This document shows, in pieces, positions 43,400-52,935 of a stretch of 64,000 bases of DNA. Numbering within the stretch: the first letter of the stretch is position 1; every line of letters starts with the position of its first letter. Under the pieces are notes generated by a model. It was not told the DNA's origin and searched no databases. It saw only the letters and a program-made list of their open reading frames with translations. A program made the translations under genes and the position numbers. Origin of the DNA: CALHVX01 sp051027215 (GTDB taxonomy: Bacteria; Pseudomonadota; Gammaproteobacteria; Pseudomonadales; Azotimanducaceae); the NCBI GenBank assembly GCA_051027215.1, contig JBPCXR010000029.1, positions 62,001 through 126,000 of the forward strand. Reading direction: 5' to 3'.

Positions 43400-45862
43400 T
43401 TGGGGGTCGAGACAATATTGGGAAGTCTGCAACAGCCAGGCCTGTGGGCGCTCGTGCTGCTGTGCATATTTTGCACTGGACCACGGCAAGCGCCCGCCGA
43501 CGAATCAGCAGCCAGCATCGGGCATCTAGCTGAGGGCGAAGTTCTACAGGTAACGCAGCTACCAAGCCGCCCGGAGGGGTTCAAACTTGACGGCAAGTTG
43601 TCCGAACCAACCTGGTCGACCATCACTGCTTTTGATCAGTTCGTTGTGGTCGAACCCGACACCCTCGCCAGCGCACAGCACCGCACTCTCGTTCGATTCT
43701 TTTATACGCCGCGTGGCCTCTATGTCGGAATCGATATGGAGCAACCGCCCGAAACGTTAATTGGCCGGCTATCCGGCCGAGACGTACGGTCTTTGGAACG
43801 CGACTCCATCAACCTGACTCTCGATACCTCTGGTAGCGGCCGTTACGGGTTCTGGTTTGGCGTAAATCTGGGCGGCGCTTTGTCAGACGGCACAGTCGTA
43901 CCTGAGCGACAATTCTTCAACGAATGGGACGGTCCCTGGACCGGCGCCAGCCAAGTCACAGAAGAAGGTTGGTCTGCAGAGATGTTCATTCCCTGGGGCA
44001 TTGTCTCCATGCCCAGTGGCGGCACCGACCGACCCATGGGTTTCTACCTGTCGCGCCGAGTGGCCTACCTCGGTGAGCGTTGGGCTTGGCCAGCGCTCCC
44101 GCGAACGCAGCCCAAATTCATGTCGGCCATGCAACCCATGCGCTATGCGGAGCTACGCCCAAGACAACAGCTAGACATCTACCCTTTTACTTCAGTGACC
44201 TCTGACGAGCTAGACAACGAACTGCGCTTTAAGAGCGGGCTGGATCTTTTTTGGCGACCGTCTACCAACTTTCAGCTCAACGCTACAGTGAACCCGGACT
44301 TTGGCGGAGTTGAATCTGACGATGCGGACATCAACCTGACGGCGACAGAAACCTTCTTCCCTGAAAAGCGACTGTTCTTCCAGGAAGGCCAACAAGTATT
44401 TATCGCTTCTCCTCGAGCCGATACGCGTAGCAGCGCGGTTGGCCGTTCAGGCGACCCCTACACTATGGTCAACACTCGACGAATTGGCGGTGTCGCGCGC
44501 CCACCGCCGAACCCCTTGGGGGCCGATATTGAAGAACGCGATTTGCGCCAGCCCGCTGAGCTCATCGGAGCTGCCAAAGCTACCGGCCAGATTGGCTCGC
44601 TGCGCTACGGAGTGCTCAGTGCCTTCGAAAAAGAAACGAAATTCGATGGAGCCCTGGGCACCAACGATCTAAATCTACATTCACAGGGCAGTGACTACGG
44701 GGTTCTGCGTTTGCTCTACGAAGACAACGCTGCCGGTGCCTATCGTGGCCTGGGCATTCTCAGTACCGCGGTAACCCATCCGGATCGCGATGCCTATGCC
44801 CACGGCATTGACTGGCACTACCAATCTGCCAATGGATCATTTCGCATGGACGGCCAGACCTTTACCTCAAACATTGATGACACAGAAACCGGCTACGGTG
44901 GATTCGTAGATTTTGAGATCGTCCCGCGCCAGGGCATGTTCTACCGCCTCGGCCTGGAGTACATGGACGAGCACGTAGACATCAACGACCTTGGATTCTT
45001 GGCGCGTAATGACCGGGGCAGAATCCGTGGGACTTATGGTCGCACCAGTTCAGATTTAAGCTTTGCGCAAAACAACGAGTTCGACATTCGCGGCTTTGCC
45101 GATAAGAACAGTGACGGGTTGTTCATTGGCGGGGGCATGTTTGTATCCAACCGCTTAACCCTTAACAGTCTGGCAAAAGTCACCGCTCGACTGTCCCACT
45201 TCGTGCCCGCCTACGACGACATCAACAGCTTCGGCAATGGCGCCTATCGAGTTGAAGAGCGCACGGGAGCGAGTATAAGTTACGACTCCTCCTCGGTACC
45301 ACGCTTCGCCTACGGTTTTAGTCTGGCTGTCGACGAAGAGATGCTGGGCGGACAAACACTGAAATACGGTGCCAAGCTGAGCTATCGACCAAGTGATGCG
45401 CTGTCTGCTGAGCTCGAAGTCGGCTTCGATGACCGCAATGGCTGGTTGCTGCACCAAGAAGATCGCAACTTCACCACTTTCGACGCCAAACAGTGGCGGC
45501 CCAAATTCAGCCTCGAGTATTTTGTGAGCGCCAAACAACAGTTTCGTGTGTCCTGGCAGTGGATCGCCATCAAGGCACGCGAGCGAGCGTTCTATTTGGT
45601 TCCCGAGCGACCCGGCGATCTAATTCGCACCAGCAAACCTGCCGGTCCCAGCGATGACTTCGCGATTTCCGAGATGGTGTTTCAAGCACGCTACCGGCTG
45701 GAACTTGCACCGCTATCAGATCTATTCGTCGTCTATACTCGGGTTTCTGACCTGGCGCAGCAGCTTACTGACTCGCGTTTCGACGATCTTGCCAGCGATG
45801 CCTGGACCATGCCCTTTGTGAATCAGTTTGTGCTTAAGTTGCGCTACCGGTTTGGGACCTAG
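43400..45862 (+). CDS. DUF5916/CBM9-like outer-membrane protein
   Basis: Protein of 820 residues with a signal peptide, a CBM9-like N-terminal beta-sandwich (about 50-235, FKLDGKLSEPTWSTIT to GWSAEMFIPW) and a long DUF5916 beta-barrel portion beginning PRQQLDIYPFTSV and containing NPDFGGVESDDADINLTATETFFPEKRLFF, ending in the aromatic YRFGT. Found in many marine bacteria, probably an outer-membrane protein that binds or digests polymers; function untested. Start TTG 43400 follows GGTGGAAG; the exact start is uncertain. The next gene begins 9 bp later. Confidence 0.82.
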   Translation: MGVETILGSLQQPGLWALVLLCIFCTGPRQAPADESAASIGHLAEGEVLQVTQLPSRPEGFKLDGKLSEPTWSTITAFDQFVVVEPDTLASAQHRTLVRFFYTPRGLYVGIDMEQPPETLIGRLSGRDVRSLERDSINLTLDTSGSGRYGFWFGVNLGGALSDGTVVPERQFFNEWDGPWTGASQVTEEGWSAEMFIPWGIVSMPSGGTDRPMGFYLSRRVAYLGERWAWPALPRTQPKFMSAMQPMRYAELRPRQQLDIYPFTSVTSDELDNELRFKSGLDLFWRPSTNFQLNATVNPDFGGVESDDADINLTATETFFPEKRLFFQEGQQVFIASPRADTRSSAVGRSGDPYTMVNTRRIGGVARPPPNPLGADIEERDLRQPAELIGAAKATGQIGSLRYGVLSAFEKETKFDGALGTNDLNLHSQGSDYGVLRLLYEDNAAGAYRGLGILSTAVTHPDRDAYAHGIDWHYQSANGSFRMDGQTFTSNIDDTETGYGGFVDFEIVPRQGMFYRLGLEYMDEHVDINDLGFLARNDRGRIRGTYGRTSSDLSFAQNNEFDIRGFADKNSDGLFIGGGMFVSNRLTLNSLAKVTARLSHFVPAYDDINSFGNGAYRVEERTGASISYDSSSVPRFAYGFSLAVDEEMLGGQTLKYGAKLSYRPSDALSAELEVGFDDRNGWLLHQEDRNFTTFDAKQWRPKFSLEYFVSAKQQFRVSWQWIAIKARERAFYLVPERPGDLIRTSKPAGPSDDFAISEMVFQARYRLELAPLSDLFVVYTRVSDLAQQLTDSRFDDLASDAWTMPFVNQFVLKLRYRFGT

Positions 45863-45871
45863 GATTAGGCC

Positions 45872-46591
45872 ATGGCACAGACAGAACCCTTTGACCCCTT
45901 TGCCAGCGAAGCACCGGTCATCGTCTACGTCGACATCAAGAGCCCTTACGCATTCATCGCCAAAGATCCAACCCGCGAACTCGAACAGGAACTCGGCGTG
46001 GACTTTGACTGGCGACCATTGACCTTGGATATACCCAGTTACTTAGGTTCCGCTAGGTTGGATAGCAAAGGCAAGGTCGCTACTTCCAATCGTTCAGCGC
46101 AACAGTGGACTGGCATTCGTTACGCCTACAAAGACGCCCGCCGTTACGCAGAGCTCCAAGGCTACACCCTGCGAGGTACCGAAAAGATATGGGATACCTC
46201 TCTGGTACACATCGCTATGCAGTGGACCAAGCAATTCGGACATGAGGCAACAGCCCGATTTCTTGATTGCGCGTACGAGCCTTTCTGGCGGCGAGCCCTG
46301 GACGTTGAGGATCAACAACGAGTTGAAGCCACCCTCGTCGCGGCTGCAGTGCCCATTGCGGGCTTTGCCGACTACGCGGCCGGTGCGGGTCGCAAGTTTC
46401 ACGATACATCCCAGCAGCAGATTTTTGCTGCAGGAATCTTTGGTGTACCCGCCTATGTTCTAGGTGGTGATTGGTTTTTCGGACGAGAGCATCTACCCGC
46501 CGTGGCTTGGCATGTTAACGGCCGTCAAGGCCCTGCTCCCGACATCGCCTACGATCGTATGACTGGCCGAGGACCATTGGCTCATGTCTGA
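45872..46591 (+). CDS. 2-hydroxychromene-2-carboxylate isomerase/DsbA-family protein
   Basis: Thioredoxin-fold protein of 239 residues of the HCCA isomerase (Kappa-GST) type: VYVDIKSPYAFIAKDPTREL at the N terminus, a helical insertion, and the C-terminal GIFGVPAYVLGGDWFFGREHL strand with cis-Pro. The active-site SPY lacks a CxxC dithiol, so glutathione-dependent isomerisation is more likely than disulfide exchange. Possibly co-transcribed with the preceding DUF5916 gene, and overlapped by 8 bp at its end by a second, diverged copy. Confidence 0.88.
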   Translation: MAQTEPFDPFASEAPVIVYVDIKSPYAFIAKDPTRELEQELGVDFDWRPLTLDIPSYLGSARLDSKGKVATSNRSAQQWTGIRYAYKDARRYAELQGYTLRGTEKIWDTSLVHIAMQWTKQFGHEATARFLDCAYEPFWRRALDVEDQQRVEATLVAAAVPIAGFADYAAGAGRKFHDTSQQQIFAAGIFGVPAYVLGGDWFFGREHLPAVAWHVNGRQGPAPDIAYDRMTGRGPLAHV

Positions 46592-47243
46592 GCTAGAGGC
46601 GTTCTACCAACCCGGCCGATTGACGGTGTTTGTCGACATAGCCGATCCGGACAGCCATCTGGCGATGCCCGGCACGCTGCTCCTGCTGCAGCAGAGCGAG
46701 CGATCCGCCCAGTGGTACCCATTCATCAAATCAACGCCCAAGCCGCCAACTCAAAAAACCGCCAACGAAACCCGCGGCGCCGCTCACCGCCGCTTACGCG
46801 GTGAATATCGGGAGCGTGAGCTGCGCTTCTACGCTAGCGCTTTGGGCCTGCCGTTGCGGCGACTGTATGAACAAGCCAACGCACTGCCATTCGCGAACGC
46901 ACTGCTGTGGCTCGGAGCTTCGGACCCGAATGCACCTTGCGCGCCGGCGTTCGTTCTGGCCTGTTTCAGCAGCTATTGGGCGGCATCGCTGCAGATAGAC
47001 GATTGCAGTTCGCTCGCAGAGCTGCTCACAGAGAGCGGTGCAGATGGCAAGCTTTGGTTGCGCAGCGCAACAGTCGACGGCTGTCTGACCCATGATCAGC
47101 TGGCACGGACCGAAGCCCAGCTCAGCGCTGCTCAAGCTGCAGGAGTGTTCAATGCCCCTGCATATTTATATGACGGCGAGATCTTCTACGGTCGAGCGCA
47201 TCTACCCCTGTTGCTTCGGCGGCTTGAGCCAAGCGACGGGTAA
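46584..47243 (+). CDS. Diverged HCCA-isomerase-like paralogue
   Basis: Protein of 219 residues related to the preceding gene: VFVDIADPDSHLAMPGTLLLL at the N terminus replaces the SPY active-site turn with DPDSHL, and the C terminus AGVFNAPAYLYDGEIFYGRAHLPLLL retains the cis-Pro loop. Its central helical domain is shorter. The change of the catalytic Ser suggests altered or lost isomerase activity, or a heteromeric partner. Its start overlaps the upstream gene by 8 bp, so the two are translated together. Confidence 0.75.
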   Translation: MSELEAFYQPGRLTVFVDIADPDSHLAMPGTLLLLQQSERSAQWYPFIKSTPKPPTQKTANETRGAAHRRLRGEYRERELRFYASALGLPLRRLYEQANALPFANALLWLGASDPNAPCAPAFVLACFSSYWAASLQIDDCSSLAELLTESGADGKLWLRSATVDGCLTHDQLARTEAQLSAAQAAGVFNAPAYLYDGEIFYGRAHLPLLLRRLEPSDG

Positions 47244-47336
47244 GTCCAGCGTAATAGTTTATGATATGACCACGTGCCGGGCTTCTAAGAAGTAGTGCCG
47301 CCGCGCGTCGGTGGGAGTTAGATCAGGAAATCTGTC

Positions 47337-48248
47337 ATGGCCAGCGAATTCGAACGTCGTTTACGGGAAAAGTCAAAGGAAGCTAACGTGCAAAAACCAT
47401 TCATCATATTGGGACTCATTCTTTTTGGGTTCATCATTCTGCTAACGGAGAGTTTCGTGATTGTCGACAGTGGCCACGTTGGCGTCATTCGAACATTCGG
47501 TGCGGTGCAACCTGAAGCTTTACCCGAAGGGTTTCATTTCAAAAAACCTTTCATGGACAAAATAGAGCAGGTAGACGTAAGACTCACTCGTTCAGAAAGC
47601 GCGGCATCTGCCGCATCGAAAGACCTGCAGGTTGTTTCTACCAAGGTCACCGTACAGTTTTCGTTGCAAGGTCCAATAGCACCACTAACCTATCAGAAAA
47701 TCGGCACGCGAGCCGTGGTCTCACAAACACTGGTGAACCCCGCGATTATGGAGTCCGTTAAGGCGGTAACAGCGCAGTACACGGCTGAGCAGCTGGTCAC
47801 AAAGCGCGCCGAAGTAAAAACTGCCATTCAAGAAGCGATCAACACCTTCATCACAGCCACGCTAAAAGATAAGGGGGCGCTGGGTGCATTACAGATCGCC
47901 AACGTTGCCATCACCGACTTTGACTTCTCGACCGAGTTTAATCGTGCCATCGAAGAGAAGGTAAAAGCAGAGCAGGATGCGCTAAAGGCCGAAAACGACA
48001 AGATCCGGATTGTCACTCAAGCCGAAGCCGCTGCGGCGCAACGCAACCTCGCAGCAGACGCCCGGGCTTACGAGATCGAGACCGAGTCAACTGCTCGGGC
48101 TGAAGCCATACGCCGCGAGGCCGCGGCTTTGAAAAACAACCCGGAGCTGATTCAACTGCGGATGGCAGAAAAGTGGGATGGTGTGTTGCCGAAAGTGTCT
48201 AGCGACGGCGCTGTGCCCATACTGAACCTCGGCGACCTTGCGAAGTAG
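47337..48248 (+). CDS. SPFH/prohibitin-family membrane protein
   Basis: Protein of 303 residues. N-terminal cytoplasmic basic segment, one membrane helix (PFIILGLILFGFIILLTESF), an SPFH domain (about 45-190: GHVGVIRTFGAVQPEALPEGFHFKKPF) and an alanine/glutamate-rich coiled coil (200-275, EQDALKAENDKIRIVTQAEAAAAQRNLAADARAYEIE). Like bacterial prohibitin/stomatin proteins, it probably forms large cage-like assemblies at membrane microdomains, often regulating proteases. ATG 47337 follows AGGAAATC. Overlaps the next frame's start region. Confidence 0.9.
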   Translation: MASEFERRLREKSKEANVQKPFIILGLILFGFIILLTESFVIVDSGHVGVIRTFGAVQPEALPEGFHFKKPFMDKIEQVDVRLTRSESAASAASKDLQVVSTKVTVQFSLQGPIAPLTYQKIGTRAVVSQTLVNPAIMESVKAVTAQYTAEQLVTKRAEVKTAIQEAINTFITATLKDKGALGALQIANVAITDFDFSTEFNRAIEEKVKAEQDALKAENDKIRIVTQAEAAAAQRNLAADARAYEIETESTARAEAIRREAAALKNNPELIQLRMAEKWDGVLPKVSSDGAVPILNLGDLAK

Positions 48249-49125
48249 CGGGCCTACCAACGCCTACATTACCCAGCTTGCACACGGTTACCTGCTGATG
48301 ATGTCGACGCTGTTCGCGGCAGCCTGCAGTCCATTGACGCTGGTGAATCTCAGCAGTCCGAATTGGCAGCAAAAACGGCACAGCGACATTGAGTTTCATC
48401 CTGGCGGTTCGCTGCGCCTGGATGTGTACACACCCGCAAAGCCCACGGAGTCTAGCCCGGTAATCGTGTTCTTTTACGGCGGCTCGTGGCAGCGTGGGTC
48501 GAAAGAGGCCTATCGCTTTGCCGCGTCGCAATTAACCCGTGCAGGTTTTGTCGTCGTCATCCCAGACTATCGTCTGTTCCCCGAGGCCGTATTCCCTCAG
48601 TTCGTGCACGATGGCGCTGAAGCCGTGAGCTGGGCTATGGCCAACGCCGAACGGTATGGGGGCGATCCCCGGTCAGTCTTTCTCATGGGCCATTCTGCGG
48701 GTGCCCAGATCGCCGCCCTGCTGCATTATGACGAGCGCTATTTATCTCGCAGCGATGCGACCCATGCGCCCGCCGGTTTGGTTGGATTATCTGGGCCTTA
48801 CGACTTTCTTCCGCTCAAATCCGAAACGCTTCGGGCAGTGTTCCCAGAACCGCTTCGCGCTGACAGCCAGCCGGTGAACTTTCCCCAAGGCAATGCTGCG
48901 CCGGCTTTACTACTACATGGGGCGAAAGACGAAACTGTGCGCGCGAAAAATTCCAAACGTCTGGCACAGCGCGTTAATGCCCAAGGTGGCATGGCGGAAA
49001 CCATTGTCTATGAGGGGCGTGGCCATGCTGGATTGCTATTGGCATTGGCGCGACCCTTTGCCAGCTTAGCGCCGGTGGTCGAGGACCTATCGGAATTTGT
49101 CAATGCGCAGGTCAACGGTCGCTGA
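48238..49125 (+). CDS. Alpha/beta hydrolase (esterase), possible lipoprotein
   Basis: Carboxylesterase-like enzyme of 295 residues from TTG 48238, overlapping the preceding gene by 11 bp. The N terminus (YLLMMSTLFAAACSP) resembles a lipobox, so the enzyme may be a lipoprotein; an ATG at 48298 would give a short leader only. Catalytic Ser lies in MGHSAGAQ, the oxyanion motif is FFYGGSWQRG, Asp is in GAKDETV and His in GRGHAGLL. The hormone-sensitive-lipase-like layout suggests short-chain ester hydrolysis. Substrate unknown. Confidence 0.82.
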   Translation: MRSSGPTNAYITQLAHGYLLMMSTLFAAACSPLTLVNLSSPNWQQKRHSDIEFHPGGSLRLDVYTPAKPTESSPVIVFFYGGSWQRGSKEAYRFAASQLTRAGFVVVIPDYRLFPEAVFPQFVHDGAEAVSWAMANAERYGGDPRSVFLMGHSAGAQIAALLHYDERYLSRSDATHAPAGLVGLSGPYDFLPLKSETLRAVFPEPLRADSQPVNFPQGNAAPALLLHGAKDETVRAKNSKRLAQRVNAQGGMAETIVYEGRGHAGLLLALARPFASLAPVVEDLSEFVNAQVNGR

Positions 49126-49140
49126 ACTGTGACAAGAAGG

Positions 49141-49500
49141 CTAGCGCCGATCAGTGTGACGTCGTCCGCGGCGTTCGGCTCGCCGCTCCTCGGCGAGCAC
49201 GCCTCGGTGCTCAATACCTAGATCCGCATCGCGCCGGGCATCCTGACGTCGATCGTCGAGACGCACGTAACGACAGTTGCAGCTCTCGGCATCACAACCA
49301 GTAAGGGGTAAGGATGGCGCTTCGCTCATCAAGTAGCGGTTGCCTTCCCGTTTCGTGACTTCGCCACATCCGCCTTCTAGGCCGGGCTCGATCTCCACCG
49401 CGCCATATTGGGCCTTGGCTCGTTTGGCTGGGGCAGTGACTGGCGTCCCCGCGCCTTGACGCCAGGGCAACCGCAACCAATTGGCAATGAGGCTTAGCAT
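49141..49500 (-). CDS. Conserved small Cys-rich protein of unknown function
   Basis: Protein of 119 residues: a hydrophobic-basic N terminus (MLSLIANWLRLPW), then a conserved-looking block GNRYLMSEAPSLPLTGCDAESCNCRY followed by a strongly charged Arg/Asp-rich tail RLDDRRQDARRDADLG. The pattern LS-EAPSLPL-GCD--CxCRY-DDRR recurs in gammaproteobacterial proteins and may be a metal- or RNA-binding motif; no function is established. It lies downstream of the EEP nuclease gene and upstream of nothing on this strand. Confidence 0.7.
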   Translation of the reverse strand: MLSLIANWLRLPWRQGAGTPVTAPAKRAKAQYGAVEIEPGLEGGCGEVTKREGNRYLMSEAPSLPLTGCDAESCNCRYVRLDDRRQDARRDADLGIEHRGVLAEERRAERRGRRHTDRR

Positions 49501-49585
49501 AGAATCAATGTAGCGCTAGCCGCCGAGCCAATCTGTGAGCCAGTGGGCGCTGCGGCCGGGTCGCCGTTAAATGTGACGAGCGTTG

Positions 49586-50545
49586 CTACTCCGCGAGGGC
49601 CAAAGTTACGCCTATGGGTAGGTGATCAGAGATGTGGCAAGGCAACACTTCATGGTCGGTAACGTTTAGTGTGGGTGACGCCAGAATGTGATCGAGTGCC
49701 AGTTGTGGCCGCCACGCTGGGAAGGTCGCGTGCGGTGCTTCAGGGTGTACCAGCCCTAACTCGCCCAGTGGAGAATTCAGAACGTCCGTGGCCATGTGGC
49801 TATTCAAGTCGCCCATGACTACCACAAGCTCTTCGCCATCGAGTTGTTGCGCCAGATACTGCAGCTGTGCTTCTCGGGAGCGGACTCCCAAGGACAAGTG
49901 CAGCTGCACCACGACCAATTCCCGGCCCGCATAAGGCAAGCGAACAATGATTGCACCCCGACCCGGAATGCGCCCAGGTAATTTGTGATCTTCCAACCCC
50001 TGGGGGCGCACACGCAGCAGCATACCGTTACCGTGCTGCGCGAGCACGCCAAGGTCGCGGTTCGTCTGGGTATACCAGAAAGGGAAATCTGCCTCTTCGG
50101 CAAGATACTCGACTTGATTTAAAAAACCGCTACGAATGCTGCCGGAGTCAACTTCCTGCAACGCCACCAAATCGTATTGTTGTACGACTTCGGCTATGAG
50201 CCGCAGGTTTTCGTGGCGGGCTGTATGCGGCAGCACATGCTTCCAGCCCCGGGTAACGTACTGTCGATAGCGGTCGGTTTTGATGCCGACCTGGATATTG
50301 AAGGTCAGAAGTCGTAGAGGGCGTTCCTCGCTACGGCCTTCGGCCTCGCCGTCGAAGCCACCAAGCGGGCGCTCGTTAATCGTGGCCGTACTCGGCTCAC
50401 CACGTAGCGGTTTTCGTACTTGGCGCCGTGCAGGCACGGGATCCCCTTTTTTGTGCGGCTTAAGAACCTTGGAGCGATTAAAAGTAGCTTCTTTTAGTGT
50501 AGCTGTTGCCGCACGTAGGGTCTGTCGACTGGCTGGCAGAATCAT
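49586..50545 (-). CDS. Endonuclease/exonuclease/phosphatase (EEP) family protein
   Basis: Protein of 319 residues of the DNase I-like fold. N-terminal basic, low-complexity stretch (about 1-75). Then LLTFNIQVGI, VALQEVDSG (metal-binding Glu), GDLNSHMATD (Asp/Asn) and ISDHLPI (His). Such enzymes cleave phosphodiesters or lipids phosphates. The gene starts 3 bp after the dsbA stop, and homologues occur in the same position beside dsbA and cytochrome c4 in pseudomonads, so this is part of a conserved neighbourhood. Confidence 0.9.
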   Translation of the reverse strand: MILPASRQTLRAATATLKEATFNRSKVLKPHKKGDPVPARRQVRKPLRGEPSTATINERPLGGFDGEAEGRSEERPLRLLTFNIQVGIKTDRYRQYVTRGWKHVLPHTARHENLRLIAEVVQQYDLVALQEVDSGSIRSGFLNQVEYLAEEADFPFWYTQTNRDLGVLAQHGNGMLLRVRPQGLEDHKLPGRIPGRGAIIVRLPYAGRELVVVQLHLSLGVRSREAQLQYLAQQLDGEELVVVMGDLNSHMATDVLNSPLGELGLVHPEAPHATFPAWRPQLALDHILASPTLNVTDHEVLPCHISDHLPIGVTLALAE

Positions 50546-50548
50546 TTG

Positions 50549-51301
50549 CTACTGCCCAGCACTGGCCGCTGCTTTTTCCTCGGCAACCTTGTCGATGAGG
50601 AACTCCACTACCTCGAGCATCTCTTGGTTACCGCCTTGGACCATACTGCCATCGACCACGTACTGACCCGCAACAACCATGCTGGGAACAGCGCGGAGTC
50701 TGAGCGCTCGGCTATGCCCGGTGGCCTGTTGCACCTTGCTACGAACACCAAAAGAGTCGAATGCCAGGGCGAAATCATCTTCGGAAACGCTGCCATGCTT
50801 GCGGAACAGCTGCGCCATCAACTTCGGGTCACCAATGTTGATGTGATCGGTGTGAATGGCCCGGAACAGTGGCCCGTGCAGTGCTTCGCCGACGCTCAGC
50901 GCTTCTGCGGTGTAAAACGCTTGGGCCAGAAACGCCCAGGACTCATTGAACACAGCGGGCACCCGACGGAAGGCAACGGCGTCGCTGTTCTGTTGGGACC
51001 AGCGCTCTACCATGGGGTCAAAATTGAAGCAGTGCACGCATCCGTAGGAGAAAAACTCCACCACCTCAACCCCATCCTTACTGGCGGGAGAAACGGGGAT
51101 CGGTACTTTCTGATAGTGCTCACCTTCCCGATAACGCAGAAGCGAGGGCGCCTGAGCAGCTTCCGTGGCAGCCGGCGCTGCGGTTTCCTCGGCAAGCGCG
51201 AGGGTAGAACCCGTGGCAACGACGCCCAACAACAGCAACGCTGCAGCAGCTGCTCCTGCAGAACGAAAGAATAGATCAGATATGTGCTTTATAAGTCTCA
51301 T
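50549..51301 (-). CDS. dsbA: Thiol:disulfide interchange protein DsbA
   Basis: Periplasmic oxidoreductase of 250 residues. It has a long signal peptide (ending STLALA), an extended Ala-rich linker and the active-site CVHC in VVEFFSYGCVHCFNFDP, with cis-Pro loop RLRAVPSMVVAGQYVVDG. It introduces disulfides into exported proteins and is reoxidised by DsbB. It is the first gene of a pair with the EEP nuclease (3-bp gap). Cytochrome c4 lies upstream, as in related gammaproteobacteria. Confidence 0.96.
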   Translation of the reverse strand: MRLIKHISDLFFRSAGAAAAALLLLGVVATGSTLALAEETAAPAATEAAQAPSLLRYREGEHYQKVPIPVSPASKDGVEVVEFFSYGCVHCFNFDPMVERWSQQNSDAVAFRRVPAVFNESWAFLAQAFYTAEALSVGEALHGPLFRAIHTDHINIGDPKLMAQLFRKHGSVSEDDFALAFDSFGVRSKVQQATGHSRALRLRAVPSMVVAGQYVVDGSMVQGGNQEMLEVVEFLIDKVAEEKAAASAGQ

Positions 51302-51459
51302 CAGGGCTCCCAGCCTCTATTGCTCACCGTCCAGACAAATCTGACCCCTGACCATTCGGAAGGTTCGGGCTCGAATTTAGCTGCCGACACAGGAATTACT
51401 ATGCCTGAGCGAGACCGAACCTTGTATGAACAGCTACCGTTTCGGTGCAATTTGCCAGG

Positions 51460-52101
51460 CTAATGCAGACCTTGCAGGTAGTCGGCCAGCATTAATATTT
51501 CGGTATCCGTCAGGCCTTCGGCTACGCCTCGCATCATTGCGCCGAAGACCTCATCGGTTTGCCGACGACCTTCCCGATATTCGGTAAGCTGCTGGACAAT
51601 ATATCCCGCAGGTTGACCGCTCAACGAGGGGAATCCAGCAAACGCATTACCCTGGCCGGTCGGCGCGTGGCACGCTGAGCAAGCTGCAACGCCTTTGCCG
51701 CCGAGCCCACCACGGTAGATATTTGCCGCTCGCTGTAGCTGTTCCTCGTCACCCTCGGCTTGACCGACTTTTGCCGGTAAGGACGCGAAGTAGGCCGCAA
51801 TATCCGCCAGGTCCTGCTCCGATTTACCGTTCAACTGACCCGTCATGAGCGCAATGGCTCGTTCATCACTCTGAATCAGCTGTAGCTGACGCAGCAGGTA
51901 CTTCTCGTTTTGCGCAGCGAGGTTCGGATAGCTCGGATCAATGGGCGTTGCTCCGTCCTGCCCATGGCAGGCGGCACAGGCTGCAGATTGTGCTTTCCCC
52001 TTCTCCGCATCGCCGGCCGCGTAAGCGCCAGTGCCACAGGCCAGGCCCAAGAGAAAAGTCACAGCGGCGAGCCGCCCGGTTAACCAGGATCTGTTGTGCA
52101 T
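51460..52101 (-). CDS. Cytochrome c4 (diheme)
   Basis: Diheme c-type cytochrome of 213 residues from ATG 52101 behind AGGAAAC; a longer frame is not a gene. Signal peptide MHNRSWLTGRLAAVTFLLGLACGTGAYA, then two heme domains with CAACH (about residue 42) and CSACH (about 145) motifs and Met ligands in LMTGQ and MMRGV. It transfers electrons in the periplasm to terminal oxidases. Divergent from engB by 73 bp, a promoter region for both. Confidence 0.95.
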   Translation of the reverse strand: MHNRSWLTGRLAAVTFLLGLACGTGAYAAGDAEKGKAQSAACAACHGQDGATPIDPSYPNLAAQNEKYLLRQLQLIQSDERAIALMTGQLNGKSEQDLADIAAYFASLPAKVGQAEGDEEQLQRAANIYRGGLGGKGVAACSACHAPTGQGNAFAGFPSLSGQPAGYIVQQLTEYREGRRQTDEVFGAMMRGVAEGLTDTEILMLADYLQGLH

Positions 52102-52174
52102 CTTGTTTCCTGCAAGCTGTTTCCGGCGAGGGAATCCGCCACAATAGCGGGCGCGAATTATATACCAATCTGCT

Positions 52175-52819
52175 ATGACGTCAGCTCCAAGCCCACCGCA
52201 AAACAATCCCGTGCCGAACCGCTTGAGCGTCACGTTCATCAAAAGCGCGCCGGATCGACGCACCGCACCTAGCGACGAGCTACCAGAGATTGCCTTTGCT
52301 GGGCGCTCCAACGCCGGCAAATCGAGCGTCTTGAATCGTCTCACCGGCAATCGCCGCACGGCCAAAGTCAGCCGCACCCCCGGTAGAACACAATTGCTGA
52401 ATTTTTTTGAGGTACTCGACAAAGGCGCAGTTGCTGGCCGCCTGGTTGATCTGCCTGGCTATGGCTTCGCTCAGGCAAGCCGCAGCGCCCAAGCCGAGTG
52501 GCAAGCAGCCGTGAATGACTACTTGAGCCAACGAGATAGCTTGCGTGCAGTGATATTGGTTATGGATATCCGCCACCCGCTCCAGGCCTACGACCTGGAG
52601 CTGATCGAGTGGGCCGCAGCTTCGGCATTACCGCTACGCATACTCCTCAACAAGGCAGATAAGCTCGGGCGGGGGGCCCAACAGAAGACCCTACAGGCCG
52701 TGCGAAAGTACGTAAGTGAATACTCACTTATTGAAGTGCAAACCTTTTCCGCCGTGAAAGGTGACGGCCAACCCGAGCTCTTGGCCACCCTTTGGCAGTG
52801 GCTGCACGAGCCGGCTTAA
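52175..52819 (+). CDS. engB: Ribosome biogenesis GTPase EngB (YihA/YsxC)
   Basis: TRAFAC GTPase of 214 residues required for assembly of the large ribosomal subunit. G1 is GRSNAGKSS, G3 is DLPGYGFA, G4 is NKADKL, and the typical start FIKSAPDRRTAPSDELPEIAFAG is seen. It lies beside cytochrome c4. In related gammaproteobacteria polA is on the other side, but here about 9 kb of other genes separates engB from polA. Confidence 0.96.
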   Translation: MTSAPSPPQNNPVPNRLSVTFIKSAPDRRTAPSDELPEIAFAGRSNAGKSSVLNRLTGNRRTAKVSRTPGRTQLLNFFEVLDKGAVAGRLVDLPGYGFAQASRSAQAEWQAAVNDYLSQRDSLRAVILVMDIRHPLQAYDLELIEWAAASALPLRILLNKADKLGRGAQQKTLQAVRKYVSEYSLIEVQTFSAVKGDGQPELLATLWQWLHEPA

Positions 52820-52935
52820 CAGCTACTCGCTGGCCTCTTTGGTCGCACTGAGTCAAGCCGAAGACACAGCTCGCTCTCCAGAATCCCTATGGTTCGAAGC
52901 CTTGGCGGAGTGATCCGCGACCACGGAGTGGGACC

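Noticed and set aside
51401..51463. Twenty-codon frame (ATG after AGGAATT) between dsbA and cytochrome c4
   Set aside because: Too short, no domain, overlaps the end of the cytochrome gene; a leader peptide is possible but unsupported.
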